From SZUA-265 sp965651905 (lineage in GTDB: Bacteria; Myxococcota_A; Polyangia; Polyangiales; Polyangiaceae), in contig CBFGUG010000019.1 in the NCBI GenBank assembly GCA_965651905.1, positions 42,020-106,019 of the forward strand: 64,000 bases of DNA. Reading direction: 5' to 3'. The position numbers were made by a program, and so were the translations under genes. Below are positions 17,832-25,818 of this stretch, piece after piece. Each line of letters begins with the position of its first letter. Position 1 is the stretch's first letter. The notes under the pieces were generated by a model that was not told the DNA's origin, did no database searches, and saw nothing but the letters and a program-made list of their open reading frames with translations.

Positions 17832-19205
17832 ATGCGAGGCGTCAGAAACCCGGTCAATCACAGCTGGCTGAGCGCACTGGGTAGCTGTTTGAGCGCACTG
17901 GGTAGCTGTAGCTGGCGCGTGCGAACGGCATGGCCTGCGGGACTCACCGCGAGCGGCGCGCTGTTGATCGGCTGCGGCGCGGCATCCAGTGATCCTGGTA
18001 GCCAGCCATTGGGCGAGCAGCGACAATCCATCGTCGAGGGGTACGTGGACGAGGTAACCTCAGGCGTCGTCGGCCTCGGAGTGTTCGAGGCGAATCACTT
18101 TTTCGCTGGAAACTGCAGCGGGTCGTTGATCGCCCCGAACTTGGTGCTCACGGCTCGTCACTGTATCGCCCAGAGTGACTACGGTCCCAACGCGTCAGAC
18201 GTCATCTGTGGGGAAACCGAATTCGAAGACAATCGCGCCCCCCAGAACATCGTCGTCAGCCCCGAGACCGAGCGGCCCACATCTCCCAACGACCCCAGTT
18301 TCGTTCGCGGACAGTCCATTCACGTGGTGCCTGGTGGCAACGACATTTGCGGTTACGACGTAGCCCTCGTGATCCTCGAAGAGTCGTTCGATGCCAGTGA
18401 GGCCACGCCCATCGTCCCGCGCATCGACGAGCGAGCGCGCAACAACGAGGTTTTCTCGGCTACGGGGTACGGGCAAACTGACGTGGCCACGGGTGAAGGC
18501 GCAGGGACTCGCATGCGCACAGATCAGCGTTCGGTCATGTGCACGCAAGCTTCGTGTGACGCCTTCAGCGAACCGCTCGACGCGGATACCGAATGGTTGA
18601 GCATGGACGCCAACGTCTGCAGCGGCGATTCCGGGGGGCCAGCGCTCGACGAGGAAGGCCGAGTGATCGGTGTGGTGTCTCGCGGACCCGCCAGCTGTGA
18701 CAGCGCCATCTATGGCGACGTGGCGGTTTGGGGCGAATTCATCATCGACGTGGGGCTACTTGCCGCGGAAGCTGGCGGTTACGAGCCGCCGTCTTGGACG
18801 AGCGGCTCGAGCGAGGGTTCCCTGGTCACGGCACCAACAGGGGAGGTGGTCGACGTTTCCTCCACGGGTGCGTCTGACGAAACGGCGCAGCCTGACGACG
18901 ACGACGAGGAGAGCGCGGAGGACACCGACGATCGAGGAAGCGGTATTTCGCAACTTGCGCCCGAGCGTGCCTTGGCTGACGACGACGAACGCGACGGAAT
19001 CGGGGAGGCTGCTGACGACGAGTCAGACGACTTGCTCGCGTGTGACGGCGATGACTGCGGTGATTCCTCGATGGTGCAGGCCGAAGCGGCAGCGTGTGGT
19101 TTCGTTCCTGGCCAGCGTGAGGGCTGGCGGGCCAAGGTTGCGGTGGTGCTGCTCTCGTTGTTCGGTTGGATCCGCTTCGGACGTCGTCGGCGTTCTCGGG
19201 GCTGA
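17832..19205 (+). CDS. Trypsin-like serine protease with C-terminal Cys-TM-Arg anchor
   Basis: A 457-residue S1-family protease. The N-terminal signal region ends in LLIGCG, which could be a lipobox, then RQSIVEGYVDEVTSGVVGL matches an activation site. The catalytic triad is visible as TARHC (His), YDVALVIL (Asp) and NVCSGDSGGPAL (Ser). After the protease domain (to about residue 320) comes a 110-residue Asp/Glu-rich linker and then ACGFVPGQREGW, a hydrophobic segment and GRRRRSRG. A Cys, a membrane helix and an Arg cluster at the extreme C-terminus match the general plan of MYXO-CTERM sorting signals. The chain is therefore probably surface-displayed. The first residues contain a 21-bp duplication, so translation may begin later than 17832. 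Confidence 0.88.
   Translation: MRGVRNPVNHSWLSALGSCLSALGSCSWRVRTAWPAGLTASGALLIGCGAASSDPGSQPLGEQRQSIVEGYVDEVTSGVVGLGVFEANHFFAGNCSGSLIAPNLVLTARHCIAQSDYGPNASDVICGETEFEDNRAPQNIVVSPETERPTSPNDPSFVRGQSIHVVPGGNDICGYDVALVILEESFDASEATPIVPRIDERARNNEVFSATGYGQTDVATGEGAGTRMRTDQRSVMCTQASCDAFSEPLDADTEWLSMDANVCSGDSGGPALDEEGRVIGVVSRGPASCDSAIYGDVAVWGEFIIDVGLLAAEAGGYEPPSWTSGSSEGSLVTAPTGEVVDVSSTGASDETAQPDDDDEESAEDTDDRGSGISQLAPERALADDDERDGIGEAADDESDDLLACDGDDCGDSSMVQAEAAACGFVPGQREGWRAKVAVVLLSLFGWIRFGRRRRSRG
17868..17909. repeat. 21-bp tandem duplication in the protease 5' end
   Basis: Two copies of a 21-bp unit (YTGAGCGCACTGGGTAGCTGT) differ only at the first base and encode LSALGSC twice. They lie before the hydrophobic core of the signal peptide, so this part may be untranslated or a recent in-frame duplication. 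Confidence 0.85.
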
Positions 19206-19230
19206 GTCCGACGTTCGATGAACCGCTCGA

Positions 19231-19269
19231 TGAACGGTTGACTCCGTTCAGGCGCGCCTAGCGGCGCGC
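19231..19269. terminator. Two adjacent perfect hairpins downstream of the protease
   Basis: The first hairpin is TGAACGG-TTGACT-CCGTTCA (19231-19250). The second is GCGCGCC-TAGC-GGCGCGC (19252-19269). Both have 7-bp perfect stems and lie 26-64 nt after the protease stop. No T-run follows, so this would be a GC-rich, Rho-assisted or weak terminator. Confidence 0.5.
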
Positions 19270-19326
19270 GCTGGGGTAGACGTAGGTTACGCCACCGACG
19301 TTCCGTACCCCCATTTCGAATCCGCC

Positions 19327-20472
19327 GTGAGTTCGCTGACCTCTCAACTGTCGTGTCCGCATCAACCGCCGTGCCCCGGCTGTCCTCGTTTCGGTGAACC
19401 GGGTGTGGCGCCCGCCGCGCTCCAGGCGCTCGCCGATTTCTGCCGCGAGTGCGGCCTCGAACCTCCGAGCATTTTCGACGGTGAAGCGTCGGGCTATCGA
19501 CAGCGCGTGCGCTTGGCCGTGCGCGGCCGCGTGGGGTCGCCGAAAATAGGGCTGTTCGAACGCGGCTCTCACCGTGTCGTCACGATTCCAAACTGCGTGG
19601 TGCACGATCCGCAGATCAATTCTGTCGTGGCCGAGGTGCGTAAGGCGGTCGTAGCGACGCGCACGAGTATTTACTCAGAGCACGCACATGCGGGACTCTT
19701 GCGCTACCTGCAGCTAGTGGTCGAAAGCGGCACACGGCGGGTACAGCTAGTGATCGTCGGCAGCGCCGAAGACGCGAGCGTCGCCAAGCCGCTCCTCGAC
19801 GAAATAGCGAAGCGTTGCGGAGATGCTTTGGGCGGGCTCTTCTACAACGCACAGCCCCTGGCTTCGAACGCGATTCTCGGTCCAGTTTGGCACCATCATT
19901 CGGGCGCTGATGCCGTGGTCGAGACGATCGGTGGGGCGCGGGTGTTCTTTCCGCCTGGAGCGTTCGGTCAGGCCAATCTCGGCCTGTTCCAGCAGATCGT
20001 GGGGCGGATCGCGGCGCGCGTGGGTCCCAGCGACAGGGTCGTCGAGTTGTTTGCTGGCGTGGGCGCGATCGGGCTGGGTTTACTCGCACGGGGAAACGAC
20101 GTTGCGTTCAACGAAGTGGCACCACACTCGCTAGCTGGGTTGCGCCTCGGTCTCGAAGCGCTCGCGCCCGCGCGTCAGGCCCGAGCTAGTGTACATCCAG
20201 GACCAGCAGACGACGTGGCTGCCATGCTTGCACTGGGCGGAGCGCATGTGATCGTCGACCCTCCACGTAAGGGACTCGGTGCGCGTCTGGTCGCCGAGTT
20301 GATCCGCCAGGGGCCGCGTCGACTGACGTACCTCAGTTGCGGCCTCGATGCCTTTCTCTCGGACGCCCGCGCGCTTTGCGCCGCGGGCTGGCGTTGTGAG
20401 TCCGTCGAGGTCTACGCGCTTTTTCCGTTCACCGAGCACGTGGAAACGCTTGCGGTGTTCGCGCCCTCGTAG
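19327..20472 (+). CDS. TrmA/RlmD-type class I SAM-dependent RNA methyltransferase
   Basis: A 381-residue enzyme of the RumA/TrmA group, which makes 5-methyluridine in rRNA or tRNA. The N-terminus has CPHQPPCPGC (C-x5-C-x2-C), with a fourth candidate Cys at IPNCVVHDPQIN, matching the 4Fe-4S site of RlmD-like enzymes. The SAM-binding part reads FPPGAFGQANLGLFQQIV and VVELFAGVGAIGLGL. The catalytic region has VIVDPPRKGLG and LTYLSCGLDAFLSDA, with the nucleophilic Cys in LSCG. No N-terminal TRAM domain is visible. The start is a GTG. Target RNA position cannot be told from sequence alone. Confidence 0.9.
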   Translation: MSSLTSQLSCPHQPPCPGCPRFGEPGVAPAALQALADFCRECGLEPPSIFDGEASGYRQRVRLAVRGRVGSPKIGLFERGSHRVVTIPNCVVHDPQINSVVAEVRKAVVATRTSIYSEHAHAGLLRYLQLVVESGTRRVQLVIVGSAEDASVAKPLLDEIAKRCGDALGGLFYNAQPLASNAILGPVWHHHSGADAVVETIGGARVFFPPGAFGQANLGLFQQIVGRIAARVGPSDRVVELFAGVGAIGLGLLARGNDVAFNEVAPHSLAGLRLGLEALAPARQARASVHPGPADDVAAMLALGGAHVIVDPPRKGLGARLVAELIRQGPRRLTYLSCGLDAFLSDARALCAAGWRCESVEVYALFPFTEHVETLAVFAPS

Positions 20473-20774
20473 CGGATCAGGGGCAGCTGTGGGCGCGCAG
20501 GCGGCCTCGAGAGGTCGCCCATAGGGGGTAAAACCGCACCAGACTCCCACACTCGGTTTCCCAAACCGCCGCTCTGCCGTGGTGCGGCGGGCGCTTTCGC
20601 TGTCGCACGGAAGGAAAAATCCACGCGCAACGCGATTTGTTCCGAGCCAGCACAAAGCAGTAGTTTGACGGTTTCTCCAACTCAGACAAAACACCGCGCA
20701 TCGCGTGTTCGAGTGTGCGCGTCGCGATCAGGCGGTCTACCCTGTTGGCGCAACACTGAAGGAGAGAGGCCCAC
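20473..20774. other. Non-coding region upstream of the GYF_2 gene
   Basis: No convincing coding sequence in these 302 bp. A TTGACG at about 20664-20669 could be a -35 element, but the -10 side is weak. A good Shine-Dalgarno sequence (AAGGAGAG) lies about 7 nt before the ATG at 20775. Confidence 0.5.
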
Positions 20775-21689
20775 ATGTCGCAAGTTCCCAATGAGACCAC
20801 CGAGATTTGGCAGGTAGCCATCGCACCTGACAACGTTCAGACGATGACCCTGGAGCAGTTGGATGCTGCCTACGAACAGGGCGTGATCACTGAGCAAACT
20901 CTCGTTTGGACGGATGGGATGCCCGAGTGGTTGCCGCTCGCCGAGGTGGCTGGCGGTGACGAGGAAGACGAAGTGGCAGCGGCGCCCGCCGCAGCTCCCA
21001 CGGCACCCGCAGTGGCCCCAGCGGCGTTTGCTGCGGCTCCCCAGGCGCCGATCGCGGCCGCACCCGTCGGTTTCGCTCCTCAGGCCGTCGCGCCCGTCGC
21101 TGCTTCGTTTCCCCCAGTCGGCGCTCCCGCTCCTGGCATTTCGAGTGCCCCGATGGCGTCCGCGCCGCTGGCCTCCTCACCATTCCCGTCGGGCCCCGTC
21201 AGCACCGCACCTGTCGCCATGAGCCTGGAGGGCTTGGATCTCGACAGCCTCAATGCACCGAAGAGTGGCGGCAAGGGCAAGATGATCTTTGCAGCTGTGG
21301 CTGCGTTGGGTGTCATCGGTGGTGGATTTGCGTTGGCGGGTGGCGGTAGTGAACAGGCTAACGCTGCGGCCGCACAACCCGTGGCAGCAGAAGCAGAACC
21401 CGTCTTCGCCAAGAACGATCCGAACGCGCCCCTCGATATGGCTGGCGTGGGCAGCTATCAGGTCAGCGCCAAGGAAGACAAACAGTTCAAAGAGCAAGAG
21501 GCCAAAGAGGCAGAGATGAAGGCCAAGATGGCTGAAGCTCTCGCCGCAAAAGAGAAGGCCGAAGAGGAGAGCCCGAAGAAGGTGCGCCGCACAAATTACA
21601 AGCCCTCCAAGAAGAAGGCGTCCGGCGGCAGCAAGAAGTCGGGCGGCGGCGGTTCGGCGTTCGATCCGCTCAACTCGTCACTCCCCTGA
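20775..21689 (+). CDS. GYF_2 (DUF4339)-like domain protein with one membrane segment
   Basis: A 304-residue protein. Residues 10-55 (IWQVAIAPDNVQTMTLEQLDAAYEQG and LVWTDGMPEWLPLAEV) have the WT-x-G-M-x-E-W-x-P core of GYF_2 modules, which bind proline-rich peptides. A long Ala/Pro-rich linker (residues 60-150) follows, then a single hydrophobic segment (MIFAAVAALGVIGGGFALAGG) near residue 175. The last 90 residues contain a charged coiled-coil-like Glu/Lys/Ala run and a Ser/Gly/Lys-rich end. GYF_2 proteins occur in myxobacterial envelope and motility complexes. The topology suggests a cytoplasmic GYF module tethered to the membrane. The strong ribosome binding site supports this start. Confidence 0.82.
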   Translation: MSQVPNETTEIWQVAIAPDNVQTMTLEQLDAAYEQGVITEQTLVWTDGMPEWLPLAEVAGGDEEDEVAAAPAAAPTAPAVAPAAFAAAPQAPIAAAPVGFAPQAVAPVAASFPPVGAPAPGISSAPMASAPLASSPFPSGPVSTAPVAMSLEGLDLDSLNAPKSGGKGKMIFAAVAALGVIGGGFALAGGGSEQANAAAAQPVAAEAEPVFAKNDPNAPLDMAGVGSYQVSAKEDKQFKEQEAKEAEMKAKMAEALAAKEKAEEESPKKVRRTNYKPSKKKASGGSKKSGGGGSAFDPLNSSLP

Positions 21690-21715
21690 GTCGAATTTGC
21701 AGGGCGGCGGCGACT

Positions 21716-22858
21716 TCAGTGTGACGCCACCAGGAGCCCAGCCGAAACGAGGTCGCGAAGCAGCTTGCTTCGGGCCTCGTTTTGCTTCCATCGGCGTACC
21801 TGCTCAGCGCCCAGTGTTCGTCGGCACAGTTGCTCAGCCGTCGTGGGGTCGAGGCCGCGCGCCACCAGCTCGGCGTTGACGAACAACGAAAGCCCGTCTG
21901 ACGCGCGCGTGGTCAGCCAGCGGCTGCCGCGGGCTCGGCGTAGCCCCTTTGCACTAGCGAGCACGTGATCGACCTCATCCTCATCGAGGGGTTCGCCAAA
22001 ATCCTCGGAGAACACGGCTTTCGGACGGGTGAGCAGTCGCGCGATGCTCGCGGCGCGCTCTTCCGCATCGAGTTCGAGGCTGCGCTTGAAGTGATCCATC
22101 AGGGCGTCGACTACGTCTTCGCTCAAGACGTGAGGTTCCGTCTGCCGCACTAGGTCGGGATCGGCGTGCGCGGGCTCGTCACCCGCGCGGTCGATCGTTT
22201 CCACGGCGAGGTGGGTGAACAGTTCGCGTTCGCTGGGTGAGCGACAGCCGAGAGACAGCGTGATGCCTGCCGTCTCCGCGACGCCGTAGTGCGCGACGTT
22301 GGGAGGCAAGTACAACACGTCACCCGGCTCCAGCACCCACTCACGCTGTGGTGCGAAGGAGTTCAAGATGCGCAAGTCGCAGTCGTCCAGTAGGTCGTCG
22401 CGATCGAAGTCGCTGCTGACCTGCCAACGTTTTTCGCCCGTCAGTTGGATCAGAAACACATCGTACGAGTCGTAGTGGGGACCGACCGAGCCCCCTCTCG
22501 CACACAGGTTGGCCATGACGTCATCCACGCGCCAACTCGGTAGGAAGTCGACGCAGTCGATCAACTCTTGGAGCGTCTCGACGTGTTGTTCCATGTCGGA
22601 CACCAACAGCGACCAGTCTGTGCTGGGGAGTTCCTGCAACTCCCGCTGGGAAAATGGCCCCAGTTCTAGCGACCATCGGTTGCGGTCATGAGTGATCAGG
22701 CGCGCCTCGACGCCGTCCTGCGCGGCTAGAGCCAAGATGTCGTCAGCGCTCAGGCGTGGAGGTTCCGTGAGTCCGCTCTTCAGCAGGACAGGAGCCTTTT
22801 GCCAATAGTCTTCGAGGAACGTCTCGACCGCTAGCTCGCCTATCACGCTGGGTTTCAT
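21716..22858 (-). CDS. JmjC/cupin ribosomal oxygenase, YcfD (RoxA)-like
   Basis: A 380-residue 2-oxoglutarate/Fe(II) oxygenase. From the ATG at 22858 the iron ligands are H128-x-D130 (SVGPHYDSYDVFLIQLTGEKRW) and H190 (LEPGDVLYLPPNVAHYGVA), close to H125, D127 and H187 of E. coli YcfD. YcfD hydroxylates an arginine of ribosomal protein L16. The N-terminus (FLEDYWQKAPVLLK) and the C-terminal winged-helix part are also as in YcfD (373 residues). It is convergent with the GYF_2 gene, 26 bp away. A role in L16 hydroxylation is inferred from overall similarity. Confidence 0.88.
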   Translation of the reverse strand: MKPSVIGELAVETFLEDYWQKAPVLLKSGLTEPPRLSADDILALAAQDGVEARLITHDRNRWSLELGPFSQRELQELPSTDWSLLVSDMEQHVETLQELIDCVDFLPSWRVDDVMANLCARGGSVGPHYDSYDVFLIQLTGEKRWQVSSDFDRDDLLDDCDLRILNSFAPQREWVLEPGDVLYLPPNVAHYGVAETAGITLSLGCRSPSERELFTHLAVETIDRAGDEPAHADPDLVRQTEPHVLSEDVVDALMDHFKRSLELDAEERAASIARLLTRPKAVFSEDFGEPLDEDEVDHVLASAKGLRRARGSRWLTTRASDGLSLFVNAELVARGLDPTTAEQLCRRTLGAEQVRRWKQNEARSKLLRDLVSAGLLVASH

Positions 22859-22945
22859 CGGCCGGGACTGTACCAAGAGCGGCAGGTGGAGGTGACCACG
22901 TGCGTCCAGCAGCCGAGGACTGGCGGTGTTCGGCCGCCTGGAGCA

Positions 22946-24403
22946 TCAACGACAATCGAAAACGTTCAGCCAACGGCCGCGGATTGCGAACAGCCACGCG
23001 CCGTCAGGCGAAAAGTCGACGAGCGTCGGCAAGTTCGTCGCTCGTGGGGTCTCGTCACGCGGGCCCGCGGTGCCTTCGACCACTAGCTCGGTTTCCACCC
23101 CCGAGCTGCGCAGGACCAAGCGTTCGTCGGCCGTGAAGTAGGCGGTCGTGGAGGCGTAAGGGTGAATCGCGTGAGGAACCGTCACGTACCCTGGGCTGAA
23201 GTCGGCGTTCGGGAGAAGCGCGCCGCCGATGACGTACTCGTCGGGGGACGTGTCGTGTGAGACGCCGGGACTGTCCAGCACTTGCCCGACGGCCTCGAAC
23301 ATACCCGGCTCGAGTTCGATCAGATCCGTTCTGACGAGCGACAGCGCCAACCGCTCGGCGTCCGCGGAGGCGTCAATCCTGCCGACGATCCCGTCGGTGC
23401 TCACTTCGAAGCTGGGGGCACCGCCGGGTAACCCGTAGCTTCGAATTCCCTGTCTGCTGCCCAAGAGAAGAGCGTCGTCGAGCGCCAGCACGCTGGTGAA
23501 GCATGGCGCTGACGCTTCGACGAACATCGTCAGCTCACCGCTGGCCGTATCCCAAGCACGAATCGAAGGTGCCCCTTCTTCGCAGCGCGTCTGAACCACG
23601 GAATTGCCGTCTGGGGTGATCGAGAGGCCGCCGCTGTCTGCGGCGAGCGCGCCAGGCTCGCTATCATACAGCGCAGAGAGTCTCTCGAGGGTGAGCGTGG
23701 TCGACGTCCCGTGGTTGCCGAGTAGTTCCGCCCACTGCACGTTCGGATCGATGCCATCCTCGGGCGGCGGTTCCGCGAGCGCCGCGAGCTCCTGCTCCAC
23801 CCACTCCCAGTGGTCGGCGACCAGCTGCAACGTGAGCGAGCTCGCTGCGTGATGCCAGCTCAGGCGATCGGACGCTGCGGACACCGCCAGCCACGATGCT
23901 GGAGTCGGCGCGGCGATTGTGGGATCGGCCTCGTCGAAAATCACGAACTGTGGTGACGTGTCGCAGGCTACTTGCGGCGTTTCCGGAGGCTGAACGACGG
24001 GGGGCTGTGACTGGGTTACGGGCGGAACCGAGTCAGGCCCCTGACTCATCGATGTTGCTGGAGGATTCGCTGTAGGTGTGGTGCTTGTTAACGACTGGGG
24101 TGGGCGGTTCGCCGAGCCCCGAGTCCCGGGTTGCCCACGACCGGGCGTGGCTGCAGAGTCCCCAGCTCGGGAACCGTCCGCAGCGATCTGTCCCGAGTCC
24201 CCTACAGTCTCTTCAGTCGAGAGTGGTTCGAGCGGACGGGGGTCGCGGTCGTGCCAGCGTCCTTCGGTGGCGGCGCCACAGGCTGCGCTGACGAGTGCCG
24301 CGACGGCGGGCGCCGCGACGTCACGCAAGCGCCGGCTGACGTTCGGCTTCGGGGTGCCGAGAGTTCGGTGTCGCTTTGGCGTCCTTCGAATCACGCGCCG
24401 CAT
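22946..24403 (-). CDS. Putative lipoprotein with WD40/propeller-like repeats
   Basis: A 485-residue protein. A basic start (MRRVIRRTPKRHR) leads to VAAPAVAALVSAAC, a lipobox with the Cys near residue 42. About 100 residues of Pro/Thr/Ser-rich linker follow. The remainder has recurring four-strand patterns such as LAADSGGLSITPDGNSVVQT and IRAWDTASGELTMFVEAS, and near the C-terminus LVDFSPDGAWLFAIRG, suggesting a beta propeller. The final residues LNVFDCR supply a late Cys. No catalytic motif is seen. It reads away from the cytochrome P460-like gene at 24616, and the two share a 212-bp divergent region. Confidence 0.72.
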   Translation of the reverse strand: MRRVIRRTPKRHRTLGTPKPNVSRRLRDVAAPAVAALVSAACGAATEGRWHDRDPRPLEPLSTEETVGDSGQIAADGSRAGDSAATPGRGQPGTRGSANRPPQSLTSTTPTANPPATSMSQGPDSVPPVTQSQPPVVQPPETPQVACDTSPQFVIFDEADPTIAAPTPASWLAVSAASDRLSWHHAASSLTLQLVADHWEWVEQELAALAEPPPEDGIDPNVQWAELLGNHGTSTTLTLERLSALYDSEPGALAADSGGLSITPDGNSVVQTRCEEGAPSIRAWDTASGELTMFVEASAPCFTSVLALDDALLLGSRQGIRSYGLPGGAPSFEVSTDGIVGRIDASADAERLALSLVRTDLIELEPGMFEAVGQVLDSPGVSHDTSPDEYVIGGALLPNADFSPGYVTVPHAIHPYASTTAYFTADERLVLRSSGVETELVVEGTAGPRDETPRATNLPTLVDFSPDGAWLFAIRGRWLNVFDCR

Positions 24404-24538
24404 CGATCAGAGTGTAACCGGGCACGCCGACTGCGCACGAGGGCTGTCCCCTCGGACGTGCGTGTGGAAAATGAGACCGAGGGTAAAGCGGGTGCGAGCG
24501 ATGTGGAGGTCATAGTCCCGGCGGGACAGACCGATCGC

Positions 24539-24563
24539 ACTGCCGTCAGCGGGCTGCGGCAGT
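24539..24563. promoter_or_regulatory. Inverted repeat ACTGCCG-N11-CGGCAGT
   Basis: Seven-bp perfect arms lie in the divergent region between the 22946 and 24616 lipoprotein genes, 52 bp before the start at 24616. It is a possible operator; no other copy was noticed. Confidence 0.3.
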
Positions 24564-24615
24564 CCGTCACCCTCGAATTCGTGACACGTGGCTCCTCCTC
24601 GACAATACTCCGTGA

Positions 24616-25557
24616 ATGTCGAATTTTAACGGGCGTAGCTTAGGTTGGGTAGTGGGCGTGGTTGGGAGCATGGCGGCGGCGTTCGCCTGTTCCGAAGACT
24701 CTGGCGATACAGGGAACGACGGCATGGGTGTGTCGACGGGAGACTCGACGTCCACGTCTTCGGGTGATGATACTGGTGCTGGAACGGGCACGGGTACAGG
24801 CACCGGTACCACCTCCGACCCGTCAGGGACGACGAGTGGCACCTCGACCAGCGACGGCACCGCTAGCGGTACGGCAACGGATCCGACGGGTGGAGCAGGC
24901 GGCGGTTCCGGCTCGCCTTCGGGGGGCATGGGTGGCGGCAGCGGCGCGGGTGGTGGCGCAGGCGGTCCTGCGGGAGGCGCGGGTGGTGGCAGTGGCGCGG
25001 GTGGTGGCAGTGGCGCGGGCGGTGGCTCGGGTGATCCTGTGGGAGGCATGGGTGGTGGCAGTGGCGCGGGCGGCGCAGGCGGCGGGACTGACGAGGGGCC
25101 GACCAACGTTCCCTCTGAGGTGACGCTCGAAGCGGTCGACGCGTTCATCTCTGGGGAGCAATACAAGGGCGAAGGCTGGACTGCAGAAAGTGACGCACCT
25201 CGCGAAGCCTCTTCAGGCGTGTCGCCCCACGGACGAGTCATGGTCTACATCAACGACACCTTGGCTGCCTCACAAGCGGCCGGCAACGGAGGCGTGGGCA
25301 GCACCTCGGGCGAGCCTCACACCATGGGCAGCATGGCCGTCAAAGAGATGTACGACGATACCGACGCGCTCGTCGGCGTAGCGGCGATGTTCAAGGGCGC
25401 AGACGGGGGCACCGAAGCATGGTCCTACTACTGTTACGCTCCCGAGGAACGATGCGCGCCGCAGGTTTCCGCGCCCGATGAGCCGCTGTTCGAAACTAAC
25501 TACATCCAGTGTGGGGCCTGTCACGGTGGCAACGTGTTCACCGCACTCCCCGAGTAG
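24616..25557 (+). CDS. Lipoprotein with Gly-rich linker and cytochrome P460-like domain
   Basis: A 313-residue protein. The signal SLGWVVGVVGSMAAAFAC ends in a lipobox. Residues 25-160 are a low-complexity linker: first Thr/Ser/Gly/Asp, then Gly/Ala repeats built from GGGSGAG units. The C-terminal 150 residues form a compact domain with VMVYINDTLAAS, MGSMAVKEMYDDTDALVG, FKGADGGTEAWSYYCYAPEE and a final heme site CGACHG. A single CxxCH near the end, an invariant-looking KE and the W-x-Y region fit the cytochrome P460 family, whose members bind heme c and may oxidise hydroxylamine or detoxify NO-type species. The heme site is sequence evidence; the P460 call is pattern recognition. The linker should place the domain away from the membrane surface. 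Confidence 0.72.
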   Translation: MSNFNGRSLGWVVGVVGSMAAAFACSEDSGDTGNDGMGVSTGDSTSTSSGDDTGAGTGTGTGTGTTSDPSGTTSGTSTSDGTASGTATDPTGGAGGGSGSPSGGMGGGSGAGGGAGGPAGGAGGGSGAGGGSGAGGGSGDPVGGMGGGSGAGGAGGGTDEGPTNVPSEVTLEAVDAFISGEQYKGEGWTAESDAPREASSGVSPHGRVMVYINDTLAASQAAGNGGVGSTSGEPHTMGSMAVKEMYDDTDALVGVAAMFKGADGGTEAWSYYCYAPEERCAPQVSAPDEPLFETNYIQCGACHGGNVFTALPE

Positions 25558-25572
25558 TATCACGCAGAGTTT

Positions 25573-25594
25573 CCCTCGCCCCCGGGGGCGAGGG
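25573..25594. terminator. Perfect 22-bp palindrome, terminator-like
   Basis: Two perfect 11-bp arms (CCCTCGCCCCC and its complement) with no loop lie 16 bp after the stop of the P460-like gene. No T-run follows. As RNA it would form a very strong GC hairpin, so it is a likely transcription end or an RNA-stabilising structure. Confidence 0.55.
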
Positions 25595-25818
25595 ACTTCG
25601 CGTCGCTCTGAAGTTGGGCGCCGTCGAATGGGGTGGCCCACTCGTCATGCGACGAATGCGGCGGGGGTCAGCGCCGACGGCGCCCATACCCGAAAACGGC
25701 AGATCGAATCGAAGCGTTTCAGACAGCAACCAGCTGACGCGCAAGGGTGGCTCTCGACCTGGGGGACTTCGGCTCAGGCCTTCCCCTGCTGTCGGAATCC
25801 CTCTATAAGCGGTTCACG

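Noticed and set aside
24567..25241. Proline-rich 224-residue open frame on the minus strand
   Set aside because: It is the complement of the Gly/Ala linker of the P460-like lipoprotein; low-complexity DNA gives long open frames on both strands.
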